DNA of 64,000 bases, taken from assembly GCF_030695065.1 (NCBI RefSeq), contig NZ_JAUYTR010000023.1, forward strand, positions 124,001 through 188,000, in the 5' to 3' direction. Below are positions 52,239 to 62,053 of the stretch, one piece after another. Numbering within the stretch: position 1 is the stretch's first letter; each line of letters starts with the position of its first letter. Position numbers and translations under genes: made by a program. The notes below the pieces were generated by a model, which was not told where the DNA came from, made no database searches, and saw only the letters and a program-made list of their open reading frames with translations. The stretch is from Sediminibacterium sp. GTDB lineage: Bacteria > Bacteroidota > Bacteroidia > Chitinophagales > Chitinophagaceae.

Positions 52239-52676
52239 TTAAAAATTTGTATCGACAGAGTTAGGTAGGCAATATAAATCAAAGTCAACTTCAACATTAA
52301 ATTGATCCATCCTATTTATTTGTTCTTTCGTTAAATATAATGATGGAGCACTTTCTCCATTATCAAAATACATGTATATCGCAACAGATATTTCACAATA
52401 ATACCTTTTACAAACCGATTGAAAGGCATCTTTGTTATTGAGCATTATACTTAGTAGAGCATTTAGCTGTTCATCAAAAGACGAATAAATGTCCAATGGA
52501 GATTCTATTATCCAGCCATTGCTTTTTGATACTTGATTAAACTTTGGGTTTTTATTTTCCCCCTTGATATAAATTTTAGATGGATTTACTTTTAATTCTT
52601 TAGTAATCTCATCGTGAGATATATCTTCAAAATCCCAAATACCAAAGCCAACATGCACTCCATTTTTCATACTCAA
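52239..52676 (-). CDS. DUF4279 protein, putative immunity protein of the RHS tip
   Basis: This 145-aa cytoplasmic protein has the DUF4279 pattern: VGFGIWDFEDISHDEITKEL, NPSKIYIKGE, SNGWIIESPLD and a late EVDFDLYCLP. It overlaps the RHS gene by 4 bp (ATGA), exactly where immunity genes sit after a polymorphic toxin tip. Immunity is inferred from position. A different frame continues for about 40 sense codons past the stop (to 52123), which may be a frameshifted C-terminus. Confidence 0.72.
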   Translation of the reverse strand: MSMKNGVHVGFGIWDFEDISHDEITKELKVNPSKIYIKGENKNPKFNQVSKSNGWIIESPLDIYSSFDEQLNALLSIMLNNKDAFQSVCKRYYCEISVAIYMYFDNGESAPSLYLTKEQINRMDQFNVEVDFDLYCLPNSVDTNF

Positions 52677-55600
52677 TCTTTTAAATTTTTAATATTAATT
52701 CCTGTTGATTCTCCTGGGCCATTCCCCCCTTTTGACTTTTGATATATATTCCCATCTTTATCTTTATACAGATCAGATCTGCCTCCACGTCTCCCTTTAT
52801 CACTATGATCCCATCCATTCTTTTTAAGTTTATCTATTTCACCTGGCGTCAATAATTTATCCTGCTGCCAACTCCGTGTCAGAACTGTTGTAACAGGCGT
52901 TAAAGTTCGTGTAGAAATAGATTGAGGAGCAGGTGCTGGTGTCGCAGGATTATTATTTCTTGTCATTATATCCCATAACCATAGAGCCCCGTTAACAGCT
53001 TCTAATACAGGAATAGCTACATCATCAATAACACCTATGCCTGTGACATCATCAGCAGCTAATGCAATCACTGTTGCTTGTATAACCTTAGTTGCATTAG
53101 ATAAGGTTGAAGATTTTGAACTCTTCTTACTGCTTTTTACTGTAACCTCACTACTGCCTGAAACTCCCGTACCTTCTGCACCATCATCTGTTATGTCATA
53201 TGTACCCTGACTTCCGTCCTTATTTGTTGCAGTTGCTGTTTCGCCAGTTTTACCCTGTACCTTAACAGTATCTAACCCTAATGGATCATTATATAGTACT
53301 GGATTGTTCTGCACATACGCAAATGGGCTCCAATTAGCAGACATTGATGAAAGTGGATCAATTTGATGGAACCTGCCTATCTGTGGATCATAACTTCTAA
53401 AATCCGTTGCATATAACTCTAACCCACTATCATCGCTGAACTCTTGATTCTCAAGTTCAGTACCATCATTGTACTTGAACTTATTTTCTGGAGTGTTATT
53501 CAGAGCTTTCGAACTAACCCCACCCATTGTTAACCCGAACGGATAATAGTGGGTTTCTTCTAGTAGGGGCCCAGCTTGATGGGTCATGTTAAAATTATCA
53601 AAGAACACTACATCGTTACTCTCGTTGCTGAAGTAAATATACGCATATCCGTTCTTTTTTACGCTGGCACTGCCGTATAATGTTTGTCTGCTTTCTTGAA
53701 CCCATGCACTAACTTGTACTACATAACTATTGGCTGCATCAAACTTAAATTGTTCGTCAAATAGCAAGATATGCATGTAGGCTTTGGGCTGGTAGGTATA
53801 GCCCCCTGATGGGCTTTGCGGTGCAAATAGTCCGGTGAATAATCCGTCTGCTCCTAGGTTACCTGCTGCTGCGCCATTGGCTGATTTTACTGCTGTTCCT
53901 GCAGGGCTTCGGGTTCCAGCAATAACCCCTGCAATATGGTTTAGGATGCTGCCTAATCCATTGGCACTGCTATTGTCTGCATAGTTGTTGTGATAAAAAT
54001 AATCTACACTACTGTATACATTATCGCCACTCATTACCTTCAATAGCTTACCCGCCCCTATACCACCTGCATTTTTTGTTACACTGAAGGCATAATCACC
54101 ATTGGTACCTGTTGTGCCAAAATTACCTGGTCGGTTTACCCTTCTATTGATGATGTCTATACTATTACCCGCAGCATCATCCCAGATGGCATTTTGGTTA
54201 TTGGCTTCCCCACTGCCATTGCCTCCTTCTGCACTTAAGGTAGGGTAGTATTGTGTATTGGATTCATCGGTAAGTACCATGCGGGTATTACCTAAATGGT
54301 CTTTGATAAAGTAATCATAGGCCACAGATCCATTGGTAGCTTTTCTTATTCTTCCTTCTTCATGACCAGCAAATAAAAATAGGTCATTCTCAAAAACCAT
54401 ATCCCCTAAGTAAAGCGTTGTCTTTACACTGCTGCCTTCGGTTACGGTCTTGCTTAATTTAGCACCACTGGCGTCGTAGTTGTAAGTGATATTTCCTTTT
54501 GCGGGTACACTTATTTGCTGTGGTAGATTTAAATGATTGTAACCAATAGAACCAATGCCTTTGTTTTTATCTTCAATTAAATTGCCGTTGCCATCATAAC
54601 TGTAATCGTTCACTGCGGTATTGGCATCGGTAAAATCACCCAAATAATTGTTGGTGCTTCCGAGCGACACTTCGTTTACTGCAAGCAGTTTATTACTTAG
54701 ACTGTTTTGATAAGTATACGACAAGTCATCTATTACAGTGCTACTGATGCCCTTTACCCCCCACTGTTGCATTGATTTAATATTGCCATTGACGTCATAG
54801 GCAGATGACCCATTGACGCCATCACCTAGTTGTACACTGTAGTTGATGCCTGCACTAAGATTAAACCCTCCACTGGTGAACTGTCCAAAATTGGCTATTA
54901 GTAATCGATTGGCTGCATCATACCCGAAATCGTAGCGGCGCTTCTCTTCATCACCCATACTCTTCCATGTAGTACCTGCTATATTACCATTGTACTGGGG
55001 GGTATAATTACCCCCACCTACATAGTTACCAGGCTTATCATACGCTAGTTCAAAACCAAACCTTTTGCCTGTGCTGGTTAAATAACCCCTATTAACACCT
55101 AATAACCATCCCCTGATATTGTATTCATAATCCAATTGCTCTAGGCTCATATATGGGGCCAATGTCTTTTTGCTCAATTGACCTAAAGCATCATAACTGT
55201 TTTGGTTGATTTGTTTACTGGCAGATAGAGATTGTCCATTCGCCTGACCACTAACTGTTTTGGTAGTTGCGGTAATCCGCCATAAATCATCGTAACTGTG
55301 TTCACTCGTAGTTACGATATCACTTGCATTGGCGCCCGCTTTTTGTGTTCTTTGTACCACCCGCAGCGGCTGTCCACTAAAACTATATTGTGTGGTAGTA
55401 ATATCCACTCCACCTGTTATATTGGTGCGCTGTGTTTGTAAAACCCTTCCATCTTTATCATAGATCATTACACTGTATAAATATCCTCCTGAACCTCCTA
55501 GCTGTTTTACCTTAGTACCTGTAACCATTCCATGCACATCACTACTCTTTACCACTCCTCTTGGGTAGGGGAAATTACTATTGTCTTCTGCTGCAAAACT

Positions 55601-56839
55601 GCCCCAACTAAGGTTCAATGCATCCGATAATCCATAACTAGCAGGGCTCCAACTATAATTGTCATAGTAGGTTTCAGTGAGCACTTCATTGCTCCACCAA
55701 TGCACTGGAAAATCTACATAACTATCTCCATAATATTGAAAAGTTGCTCTACTGGCTCCTTGAAAAACAAACCCTGTTTGTACTACTCTGTTTAAATCAT
55801 CATACTTGGTAAACATCCATTTACCGGTTGACAGCATATTGGCATCGCGGGTTAGGGTTACCCGATCTCTGGCATCATATACCATTTCAACGAGGCCTGC
55901 ACCTGGTACTCTTTTTTCAATCATTCTACCCCTGCCATCATAGTTGTATTCAAAACATTGTTCTGCTAGTATGGTACTATTGATAGACCATCCATACTGC
56001 AACATATACTCCACGCCTTTGGGTTGTATCACTAGCCTGAGTAAGCCAAAATCATCATAGAGATAATAGGTACACATCCATCCACTATATCCAGCACTAG
56101 GGCTGGGGCTCTGTTGTACTTTCTTTAAAATCGTTTTGTCGTCTTTGTCCTTATATTCTACTACTTGCTTACCATCTTCATCTATGGTAGTGATTTCAGT
56201 TAGTTGTCCAGTTCCATAAACACCAGTTACGCCATAACTACCACTGCCATACACTGTCCAACTCTTTACATCGTCATTGGCATCATTGAGTCCATACACT
56301 GTATTAACGCCTCTATTACTGCCCGTCCAACTAGACCCTGGTGCCGTTGTTTTGATTACTCGATTAAGTGGACTTGCTTCATAACTATGTTGTTGATAAA
56401 AATACTGCTCGCCTTGACCTGCTAATTGTGTATTGTAAAATCCAACCTGCTGATCAAATGGGTTGTATTTAAATCCACCCTGGTTATCGGTTGCCGCAAA
56501 AGGGAGATATACTTGTGGTGTTCTTCCATAAACATCATAATGCTGAGGAGTCACCAGATCTGCACTTGCTGCCGTTGCTGTTGTTAGCGCACCTTGTTTC
56601 ACCACTGTTTGTAATACCCTGCCCAATCCATCACTATACATGGTGCTTTGTAAAGCATCCTTTAGCGGCCTTGCACTAATATTGGCGTGGTTCTGTTCAG
56701 GAGCCCTTAGATCCCATACACGCACATAATTAACAGGAGTAGTTCCTGGGTAGGTTCCCTGCGCAAGCGTACTACTGGTGCTAATCAGAATGATTGAACT
56801 TAGCGCAAACCCTTTGATTATTTTATCTGCTGAAAACAT
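52673..56839 (-). CDS. RHS repeat protein with DUF6443 start and variable C-terminal tip
   Basis: This 1388-aa secreted protein has a signal peptide (to about residue 26) and a DUF6443 region (VRVWDLRAPEQNHAN, LGRVLQTVVKQGA). Many YD repeats follow (YDDLNRVVQTGF, YNYDGRGRMIEKRV, YNYDASGAKLSKTV), then the RHS-associated core with [13 protein letters not shown] and the cleavage-site segment YVQNNPVLYNDPLGLD (to residue 1190). The last 198 residues have a Ser/Lys linker, a hydrophobic stretch and a charged end (LLTPGEIDKLKKNGWDHSDKG, GNGPGESTGINIKNL) resembling a small polymorphic toxin domain. The DUF4279 gene overlaps its stop. Confidence 0.9.
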   Translation of the reverse strand: MFSADKIIKGFALSSIILISTSSTLAQGTYPGTTPVNYVRVWDLRAPEQNHANISARPLKDALQSTMYSDGLGRVLQTVVKQGALTTATAASADLVTPQHYDVYGRTPQVYLPFAATDNQGGFKYNPFDQQVGFYNTQLAGQGEQYFYQQHSYEASPLNRVIKTTAPGSSWTGSNRGVNTVYGLNDANDDVKSWTVYGSGSYGVTGVYGTGQLTEITTIDEDGKQVVEYKDKDDKTILKKVQQSPSPSAGYSGWMCTYYLYDDFGLLRLVIQPKGVEYMLQYGWSINSTILAEQCFEYNYDGRGRMIEKRVPGAGLVEMVYDARDRVTLTRDANMLSTGKWMFTKYDDLNRVVQTGFVFQGASRATFQYYGDSYVDFPVHWWSNEVLTETYYDNYSWSPASYGLSDALNLSWGSFAAEDNSNFPYPRGVVKSSDVHGMVTGTKVKQLGGSGGYLYSVMIYDKDGRVLQTQRTNITGGVDITTTQYSFSGQPLRVVQRTQKAGANASDIVTTSEHSYDDLWRITATTKTVSGQANGQSLSASKQINQNSYDALGQLSKKTLAPYMSLEQLDYEYNIRGWLLGVNRGYLTSTGKRFGFELAYDKPGNYVGGGNYTPQYNGNIAGTTWKSMGDEEKRRYDFGYDAANRLLIANFGQFTSGGFNLSAGINYSVQLGDGVNGSSAYDVNGNIKSMQQWGVKGISSTVIDDLSYTYQNSLSNKLLAVNEVSLGSTNNYLGDFTDANTAVNDYSYDGNGNLIEDKNKGIGSIGYNHLNLPQQISVPAKGNITYNYDASGAKLSKTVTEGSSVKTTLYLGDMVFENDLFLFAGHEEGRIRKATNGSVAYDYFIKDHLGNTRMVLTDESNTQYYPTLSAEGGNGSGEANNQNAIWDDAAGNSIDIINRRVNRPGNFGTTGTNGDYAFSVTKNAGGIGAGKLLKVMSGDNVYSSVDYFYHNNYADNSSANGLGSILNHIAGVIAGTRSPAGTAVKSANGAAAGNLGADGLFTGLFAPQSPSGGYTYQPKAYMHILLFDEQFKFDAANSYVVQVSAWVQESRQTLYGSASVKKNGYAYIYFSNESNDVVFFDNFNMTHQAGPLLEETHYYPFGLTMGGVSSKALNNTPENKFKYNDGTELENQEFSDDSGLELYATDFRSYDPQIGRFHQIDPLSSMSANWSPFAYVQNNPVLYNDPLGLDTVKVQGKTGETATATNKDGSQGTYDITDDGAEGTGVSGSSEVTVKSSKKSSKSSTLSNATKVIQATVIALAADDVTGIGVIDDVAIPVLEAVNGALWLWDIMTRNNNPATPAPAPQSISTRTLTPVTTVLTRSWQQDKLLTPGEIDKLKKNGWDHSDKGRRGGRSDLYKDKDGNIYQKSKGGNGPGESTGINIKNLKD

Positions 56840-56844
56840 ATTGA

Positions 56845-57261
56845 TCAGTTGTCGTTATCGTTATTGTCCATTTGTATTTGTTTCTTTAACCCTTTTAGTT
56901 TTTCCATTGCAAGGGCTTGCTGTGCTTTATGCACTTCTTTAAAAACCTGGTATTGCTTTTTATTTAAGGTCTGTTTAACTGCCTCATTAAAAGTGGTTCT
57001 CACTTCTTGTAGCATCACTTTCCGTTTCGCTCCATCTTGGCCCACAAGCGGTAAGCGCATAACAGAATCGGTTTGTTTATCTCTATTTAAATAATGTTGT
57101 GATAATGCTTTGGCTTGCGCTTTACTTAATGATAGCGTATCAGCAAAATGCTTTACCTCTTTATTGCGTAAACTGTCTTTGAATTTTATTCGGTCTTGTG
57201 CTTGTGCAGAAGTAAATGAACACATCAACAAAACAACCCCGATGATATATTGGTATCGCAT
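56845..57261 (-). CDS. Small secreted helical protein, Spy/LTXXQ-like
   Basis: This 138-aa protein has a signal peptide (MRYQYIIGVVLLMCSFTSAQA) and a fully helical charged mature part. The LSLSKAQAKALSQHYLNRDKQ and LNKKQYQVFKEVHKAQQ segments resemble the two LTxxQ motifs of Spy/CpxP periplasmic chaperones. It sits between two RHS genes (5 bp and 10 bp away), so it may hold one of them unfolded in the periplasm. The family match is by pattern only. Confidence 0.65.
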   Translation of the reverse strand: MRYQYIIGVVLLMCSFTSAQAQDRIKFKDSLRNKEVKHFADTLSLSKAQAKALSQHYLNRDKQTDSVMRLPLVGQDGAKRKVMLQEVRTTFNEAVKQTLNKKQYQVFKEVHKAQQALAMEKLKGLKKQIQMDNNDNDN

Positions 57262-57271
57262 GAAAAAAAAT

Positions 57272-60200
57272 TTATTGAATGATGATATAATTGCCGCTTG
57301 TTAAACCATAATTGTAGGAACAATCCCACCAGTATCCGTAATCGTAATTGTACTCATACACCAGTGCAGAATAGTTCAACACAATGGCCGTTCCATTTGC
57401 AGTGGCGGAATTATAAGATGTGCCATAGCAAGACTGATTTTGATACGCTGTACTTAAATTACTCACCGATAATGGAATGGTTCCAGCTGCATCGGAATAA
57501 AACCGAACAACAATATCTGCATAACTGTAATTGCCCGACCACCACTGGTTCTCATAACTAAGTCTTGCATACACTGTTTGCCCTCCTGCACTTTCTGCTG
57601 TATAACATACTTCTGGTTGACCTTGGTAATTATAACAGATGCGCTTTATAATATTGCCATCTTGGTCTTTTACCAATGAAAGTCTGTTAAAAACATCATA
57701 CTCATAATAGCTGGTTTTTCCATTGGCATTGGTTTGTTCTTTAATACCAGCCAAGGGTTTGTATAAAAAGGTATTTACTTGTGCTTTAGGCTTACTGCTC
57801 TTTAAATTATTGCGTAGTAAGCTCAGTTGATTTCTTAAATCGGTCTCACCCATTTGTTGTAGATAAGTCAAATTAGGGTCGGACTGCCCCAATGCTGCCA
57901 ATACTTCGGCATAGGTAGCCCCTTCAATTTTTGCCAAAACATTGGTTTGATTGGTTCCCCATACATAGGAGACAACAGGGCCATTTTTTGGACTCATTTG
58001 TAATACATTGCCCTTACTGTCGTATTGATTAAAATTAATTTCCGTATCCCAGCCGTTTGCTATGGTGTTGAAACGTTGCTGATTGTTAATGTCTATGATA
58101 GTGCCATTCACAAAATCGTAATTATTTAATACACCACTTTGTGTGAGACTTCCTGTTAGATACACCTGTTTTGATTCAATAATAGGAGCCAATATATTGC
58201 GCGCCACCATTTGATCATACACATACGTGCCCGTGAAATCAAACGGATACTTAAGTCTTTGTTCAATTTCTTGTCCTTTACTATTGGTTCTTTTTACCCT
58301 AGATGGAAAATAATAATTGCTGTGGTCGTAATAATAGTCGGTGATATTGGTTTGTGCGATACCATTTTCATAAATGGTTTCTGTGCGTTTTTTTAAAGCC
58401 GATCTTCCATAGTTCATATAGTAAGATCTAGCACCATATAAATTAGCATTAAATGTACCCTGATCATCCCAAAACAATAATCCACTAATGGTATTGCGCG
58501 ACTGAGGATCCGCACTTGGATTATTAGTATAATCTTGGTATTCATTATCTAGCTGCTTCACTAGTGCATTGGCACTATTGTAATGCGTTTCCTTTATCAA
58601 TAAACCTTGCGCCCAATCCAAGTCTTGCTTTTGTACATAGGGAAAATTATCTTGGTGAATTTGGTAGCTTGCTAGCGCACTGTATTCACTTATTGAATGT
58701 CCATTGTTCTGTCCATTGCTATTTTTATCTACCTTAACCCTGGTATAGATAACAGGGCTTCCATTAAAATAAGAAAGTGATTGAGTAGGACTATTGGTTT
58801 GATTTAAAAAAGTGGCTTTAGAAGAAATATAGCTATTCCTCATTACCGTCCAGTAATAAGTAGTATTGGGCAAGGTCTGCATGGTACCTGAAGAACTATT
58901 ATCTGCTTTTACATAACTATAATTGGTTACCACAATATTGCTCGTTGCTCCATTATTATCTTCTGTCTTTTTTATTCTTAACCCACCAATATTTTTAAAC
59001 ACCCCGTTGTTATAGCCATTATTGAGTTCATAGGTTAAACTGGTAAAACCACCTGTTGGATAATTGATCTTCTCTAATACCCAGGCTTTGGTGTACTGTT
59101 CAACAGGTAGCGCATCGCTAAAGAAAAGCGTAAATGGTTGGCCTGGTGTCAGTATGGTTATTGGGGTACCCGAGCTATTTGCTGATGCAGTGCCTGAGTA
59201 ATATCCCCATGCATCTTTGTATGCTGAATTTCTAACGGGTAATGGTGTAGCATTGTATTCAAAAGTATAGGGTGAAATAATTTGAGATCCACCTGTTTCT
59301 TTTACTGCGGTAAGCTTTAGTCTCCGGTAATAATCATTGGCAGAATAAAGTGGAGGAGTGCAAGGACTGCTCTGTGGGTAACAGGTAGGCGAAATAAAAT
59401 AATCATATTCTAACACATATTTTTTTTGAATTGCATTATTTTTTATGACCACATCGGTTAATGCATAATCACCCACATAATCGAGTCTCGCTAAATTGTA
59501 ATTAAACAACACTTGATTGCCATTTGGAAAATCAATAGAGCTAATTCTATGTGGGTATAATATAGAAATGATGGAATATCCATACGTGGCTTCTGTTGGA
59601 CCGTTGATAGTACCATTTTCCCATTTGGTGCGATAGGAAGTTGCAAAGCCGCCTTCATATTGTAATGAATAAGAAGGAGAGGTATAGTTAAAGATGATTT
59701 CTCTTGCATCACTGGCAGCAACAATCTTTTTTAAATACCAACTGCTGATATAACTTGGAGATACTGGCGGAGCAGATCCTAAAGCGCTACTCGAAGACGT
59801 CCACTCTTTTTGATTAAATATATATTTGTTGCCCCATTCATCCGTAATTACAAACTCATCTATATACGACATGACTCCATAACTATAAACAGCACTAAAA
59901 GTGATTTTTACATTTTGTTGTGTTACCAATTGCACTTGTCCATTCTTTTTAAAATAAAATTTACCTGCAACCGACCCTACACTAAACTGAAAAATATCAC
60001 ACTCTCCATCTAACTCCCCTTCCGCAATGTTTTTAATTGAATAATAATCACTGGAGTTGTCATAGCAAATGCCTTGGTTGGTAGAAGTAGAAGTACTTGG
60101 TTCCGTAATTGCATAATCAAAAATCTGTGTTTGATAAGCCGGCAAATTACCAGTAGACAAATACCCCTCTGTTCCATCATCTGGCCTACCACGCATGGTT

Positions 60201-60538
60201 CTTGACACAACACCACCTGCGTTTAAAGACCATCCTAAACCTACACTCGATGCCATATCATCTACCTTATGGCCGCCCGCATGATAACGAAGAGAAACAT
60301 CCACACTGATGCCCTTATCATTACTTTGGTATTGATACATCGGTACCTGTATACTGGGTATACCCGTACTTAAGGAAACCGGAATTTCTCCAAATTTCCC
60401 AATTGCTGATGCATTTGGTGAAGGTGCAATCGGCACTTTTTTTAACTCCATTAAAGTGCTTTGCGATTCAACCTGAGCAAACAAATTTGTTCCCATTACT
60501 AAGAACACAAAAACCAACCATAAAAATCTCATACCCAT
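57272..60538 (-). CDS. SpvB-like / RHS protein without a toxin tip
   Basis: This 1088-aa protein has a signal peptide (to about residue 22). Its N-terminal half matches the SpvB/TcdB-type start common in Bacteroidota: PNASAIGKFGEIPVSLSTG, SLRYHAGGHKVDDMASSVG, LGWSLNAGGVVSRTMRG. YD repeats appear near the end (YYEYDVFNRLSLVKDQDG), followed by a beta-rich, Tyr-rich C-terminus with four Cys (about residues 985-1088). It has no DPxGL site and no toxin tip. It probably forms one half of a shell with the DUF6443 RHS protein downstream. Spacing to the neighbours is 3 bp and 10 bp. Confidence 0.85.
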   Translation of the reverse strand: MGMRFLWLVFVFLVMGTNLFAQVESQSTLMELKKVPIAPSPNASAIGKFGEIPVSLSTGIPSIQVPMYQYQSNDKGISVDVSLRYHAGGHKVDDMASSVGLGWSLNAGGVVSRTMRGRPDDGTEGYLSTGNLPAYQTQIFDYAITEPSTSTSTNQGICYDNSSDYYSIKNIAEGELDGECDIFQFSVGSVAGKFYFKKNGQVQLVTQQNVKITFSAVYSYGVMSYIDEFVITDEWGNKYIFNQKEWTSSSSALGSAPPVSPSYISSWYLKKIVAASDAREIIFNYTSPSYSLQYEGGFATSYRTKWENGTINGPTEATYGYSIISILYPHRISSIDFPNGNQVLFNYNLARLDYVGDYALTDVVIKNNAIQKKYVLEYDYFISPTCYPQSSPCTPPLYSANDYYRRLKLTAVKETGGSQIISPYTFEYNATPLPVRNSAYKDAWGYYSGTASANSSGTPITILTPGQPFTLFFSDALPVEQYTKAWVLEKINYPTGGFTSLTYELNNGYNNGVFKNIGGLRIKKTEDNNGATSNIVVTNYSYVKADNSSSGTMQTLPNTTYYWTVMRNSYISSKATFLNQTNSPTQSLSYFNGSPVIYTRVKVDKNSNGQNNGHSISEYSALASYQIHQDNFPYVQKQDLDWAQGLLIKETHYNSANALVKQLDNEYQDYTNNPSADPQSRNTISGLLFWDDQGTFNANLYGARSYYMNYGRSALKKRTETIYENGIAQTNITDYYYDHSNYYFPSRVKRTNSKGQEIEQRLKYPFDFTGTYVYDQMVARNILAPIIESKQVYLTGSLTQSGVLNNYDFVNGTIIDINNQQRFNTIANGWDTEINFNQYDSKGNVLQMSPKNGPVVSYVWGTNQTNVLAKIEGATYAEVLAALGQSDPNLTYLQQMGETDLRNQLSLLRNNLKSSKPKAQVNTFLYKPLAGIKEQTNANGKTSYYEYDVFNRLSLVKDQDGNIIKRICYNYQGQPEVCYTAESAGGQTVYARLSYENQWWSGNYSYADIVVRFYSDAAGTIPLSVSNLSTAYQNQSCYGTSYNSATANGTAIVLNYSALVYEYNYDYGYWWDCSYNYGLTSGNYIIIQ

Positions 60539-60541
60539 ATA

Positions 60542-61921
60542 CTAAAAATTAAATCCAGTTCTAAAAATCACTGGCTGTGTATTTACTTGATTTGAAAAAT
60601 GCAAAAAATCATATAAGACTTGCAATGTGCCTTTCTTTTTACCTAATTTGTATTTTTTGCTTATGCCCATTAATCCACTTTGTTTCCATGCACTCATTGG
60701 AAGATTCATGAGTGCTGAAAGTCGATTAAAAGACTGCATATAATTTTGTTCGTATCCTCCACTTATATAAAAACCGCCTTTAATTTGCCAGTCAACAAAA
60801 CTCCTTAACCCAAAACCTTCATGGGTTATGCGCATATCGCTTATTCCATTGCCCCAGCCCATTTTATAACTCAGGCCAACTCCTATAACACTTTTACTAT
60901 TTAGTTTATAGCCAAGCGTAAATGCTAAATCACTGGTCACTGGCAATAGCCCATTCGGTCTTAGAGATTGAATATTAAAACCCAGTTCTATTCTTTGCAA
61001 AAAGGATTTTGCTTTTTGGGTATTGGGTTTAAATGAAGGCATACCAGCTTCACCATTGCCGCCAACTGCATTATTTATTTTGTTTTTAAACGTTTGTAGT
61101 TCACCACTGGCACTTTGTACCTGCCCCTGCACAAACTGTTGTGGATTTGCACCAGCAGATTCAAACTGCTGCAGTGCAGCGCGCATGCTCTGTCTGGTTT
61201 GTAAACCATTTATTGAAGCTGCATCTAACTCATTTTCAGCAACACCCATTCTAAAAATGCTTGCCAGCTGACTGTTCTTTGCAAAGAAGGCTTTAAAAGC
61301 ATCCAATTTAGAGAGCTGTGTTAATGCTAGTTTTTGTAATTTATCTGGATCCTTTAAAGTTTGACGATATGCTTCAACTTGTTGTTGGTAATAAAATGCC
61401 GTTTTTTGTACTTGCTTTAATTGCTTTACTAGTGGTGTGCCCGCTAATACTGCTTGCAATGCTTGTCTTCTGTTCTGTAAAAAAGTCTTTGTATAATTGG
61501 CAATCTGTAATTGGTCTTGCAACCCAGCAACTGATTTTACAACATTACCCCCATTTATAAAACCCATCATTGCTTGAACGCTATCTAAAGCAGGAATATA
61601 ATTACGCACAGCTGCCACTGAGTTACCCTTCGCCTGCACCAGTTGATTGGGTAAATCATTATAAGCAGCTGTTGAACTAAGTTGTAATTGTTTTGCTTTA
61701 CTGGAGTCTTGTTTGGAAAGCTTTGCAATCAAAACTTTTTCTTGACGTTGTAATTGCTCAATAGCTTTACTAGAATTTTTGCTAAGCAGTTGCGTTAACC
61801 CGTTGTACTTTTTGTCTATATGTTCAAGTAACTTTTTATTATAAGTAGCGGTATCCTGTGCCAACAAAGAGGTTGAACAAAGTATTAAGCCTGTTATACC
61901 AACTAAATATATATACCGCAC
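60542..61921 (-). CDS. Outer membrane barrel protein with periplasmic coiled coil
   Basis: This 459-aa protein starts at a GTG (61921) with a signal peptide (MRYIYLVGITGLILCSTSLLAQ). Residues 25-300 are mostly helical and rich in Gln, Lys, Ala and Leu (coiled coil). From about residue 310, beta strands follow (RIELGFNIQSL, IGVGLSYKMGWGNG, GFYISGGYEQNY) and the chain ends in FRTGFNF, the terminal Phe expected of barrel proteins folded by BAM. It is the first gene of the RHS operon, so it may display or export the RHS proteins. No family name can be given with confidence. Confidence 0.75.
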   Translation of the reverse strand: MRYIYLVGITGLILCSTSLLAQDTATYNKKLLEHIDKKYNGLTQLLSKNSSKAIEQLQRQEKVLIAKLSKQDSSKAKQLQLSSTAAYNDLPNQLVQAKGNSVAAVRNYIPALDSVQAMMGFINGGNVVKSVAGLQDQLQIANYTKTFLQNRRQALQAVLAGTPLVKQLKQVQKTAFYYQQQVEAYRQTLKDPDKLQKLALTQLSKLDAFKAFFAKNSQLASIFRMGVAENELDAASINGLQTRQSMRAALQQFESAGANPQQFVQGQVQSASGELQTFKNKINNAVGGNGEAGMPSFKPNTQKAKSFLQRIELGFNIQSLRPNGLLPVTSDLAFTLGYKLNSKSVIGVGLSYKMGWGNGISDMRITHEGFGLRSFVDWQIKGGFYISGGYEQNYMQSFNRLSALMNLPMSAWKQSGLMGISKKYKLGKKKGTLQVLYDFLHFSNQVNTQPVIFRTGFNF

Positions 61922-61958
61922 TAAAATGTTTTACAGGCCTTTATTGTTACCTATAAAT

Positions 61959-61966
61959 CAAAACTA
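61959..61966 (-). promoter_or_regulatory. Candidate -7 box of the RHS operon
   Basis: TAGTTTTG on the minus strand, 37 nt before the GTG start at 61921, fits TAnnTTTG. A clear -33 element is not visible. Confidence 0.35.
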
Positions 61967-62025
61967 AATATGTTTGAATTATTCATTTGTAGAGGAACAT
62001 AACTATTTATAAAGCTTTTTCTCCA

Positions 62026-62051
62026 TTTTTGTAGTGCTTCAACTACAAAAA
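62026..62051. other. Perfect inverted repeat in front of the integrase remnant
   Basis: Arms TTTTTGTAGT (62026-62035) and its exact complement (62042-62051) flank GCTTCA. It ends 2 nt before the probable original integrase ATG at 62054. It could be an operator, a bidirectional terminator or part of a recombination site. Confidence 0.5.
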
Positions 62052-62053
62052 AA

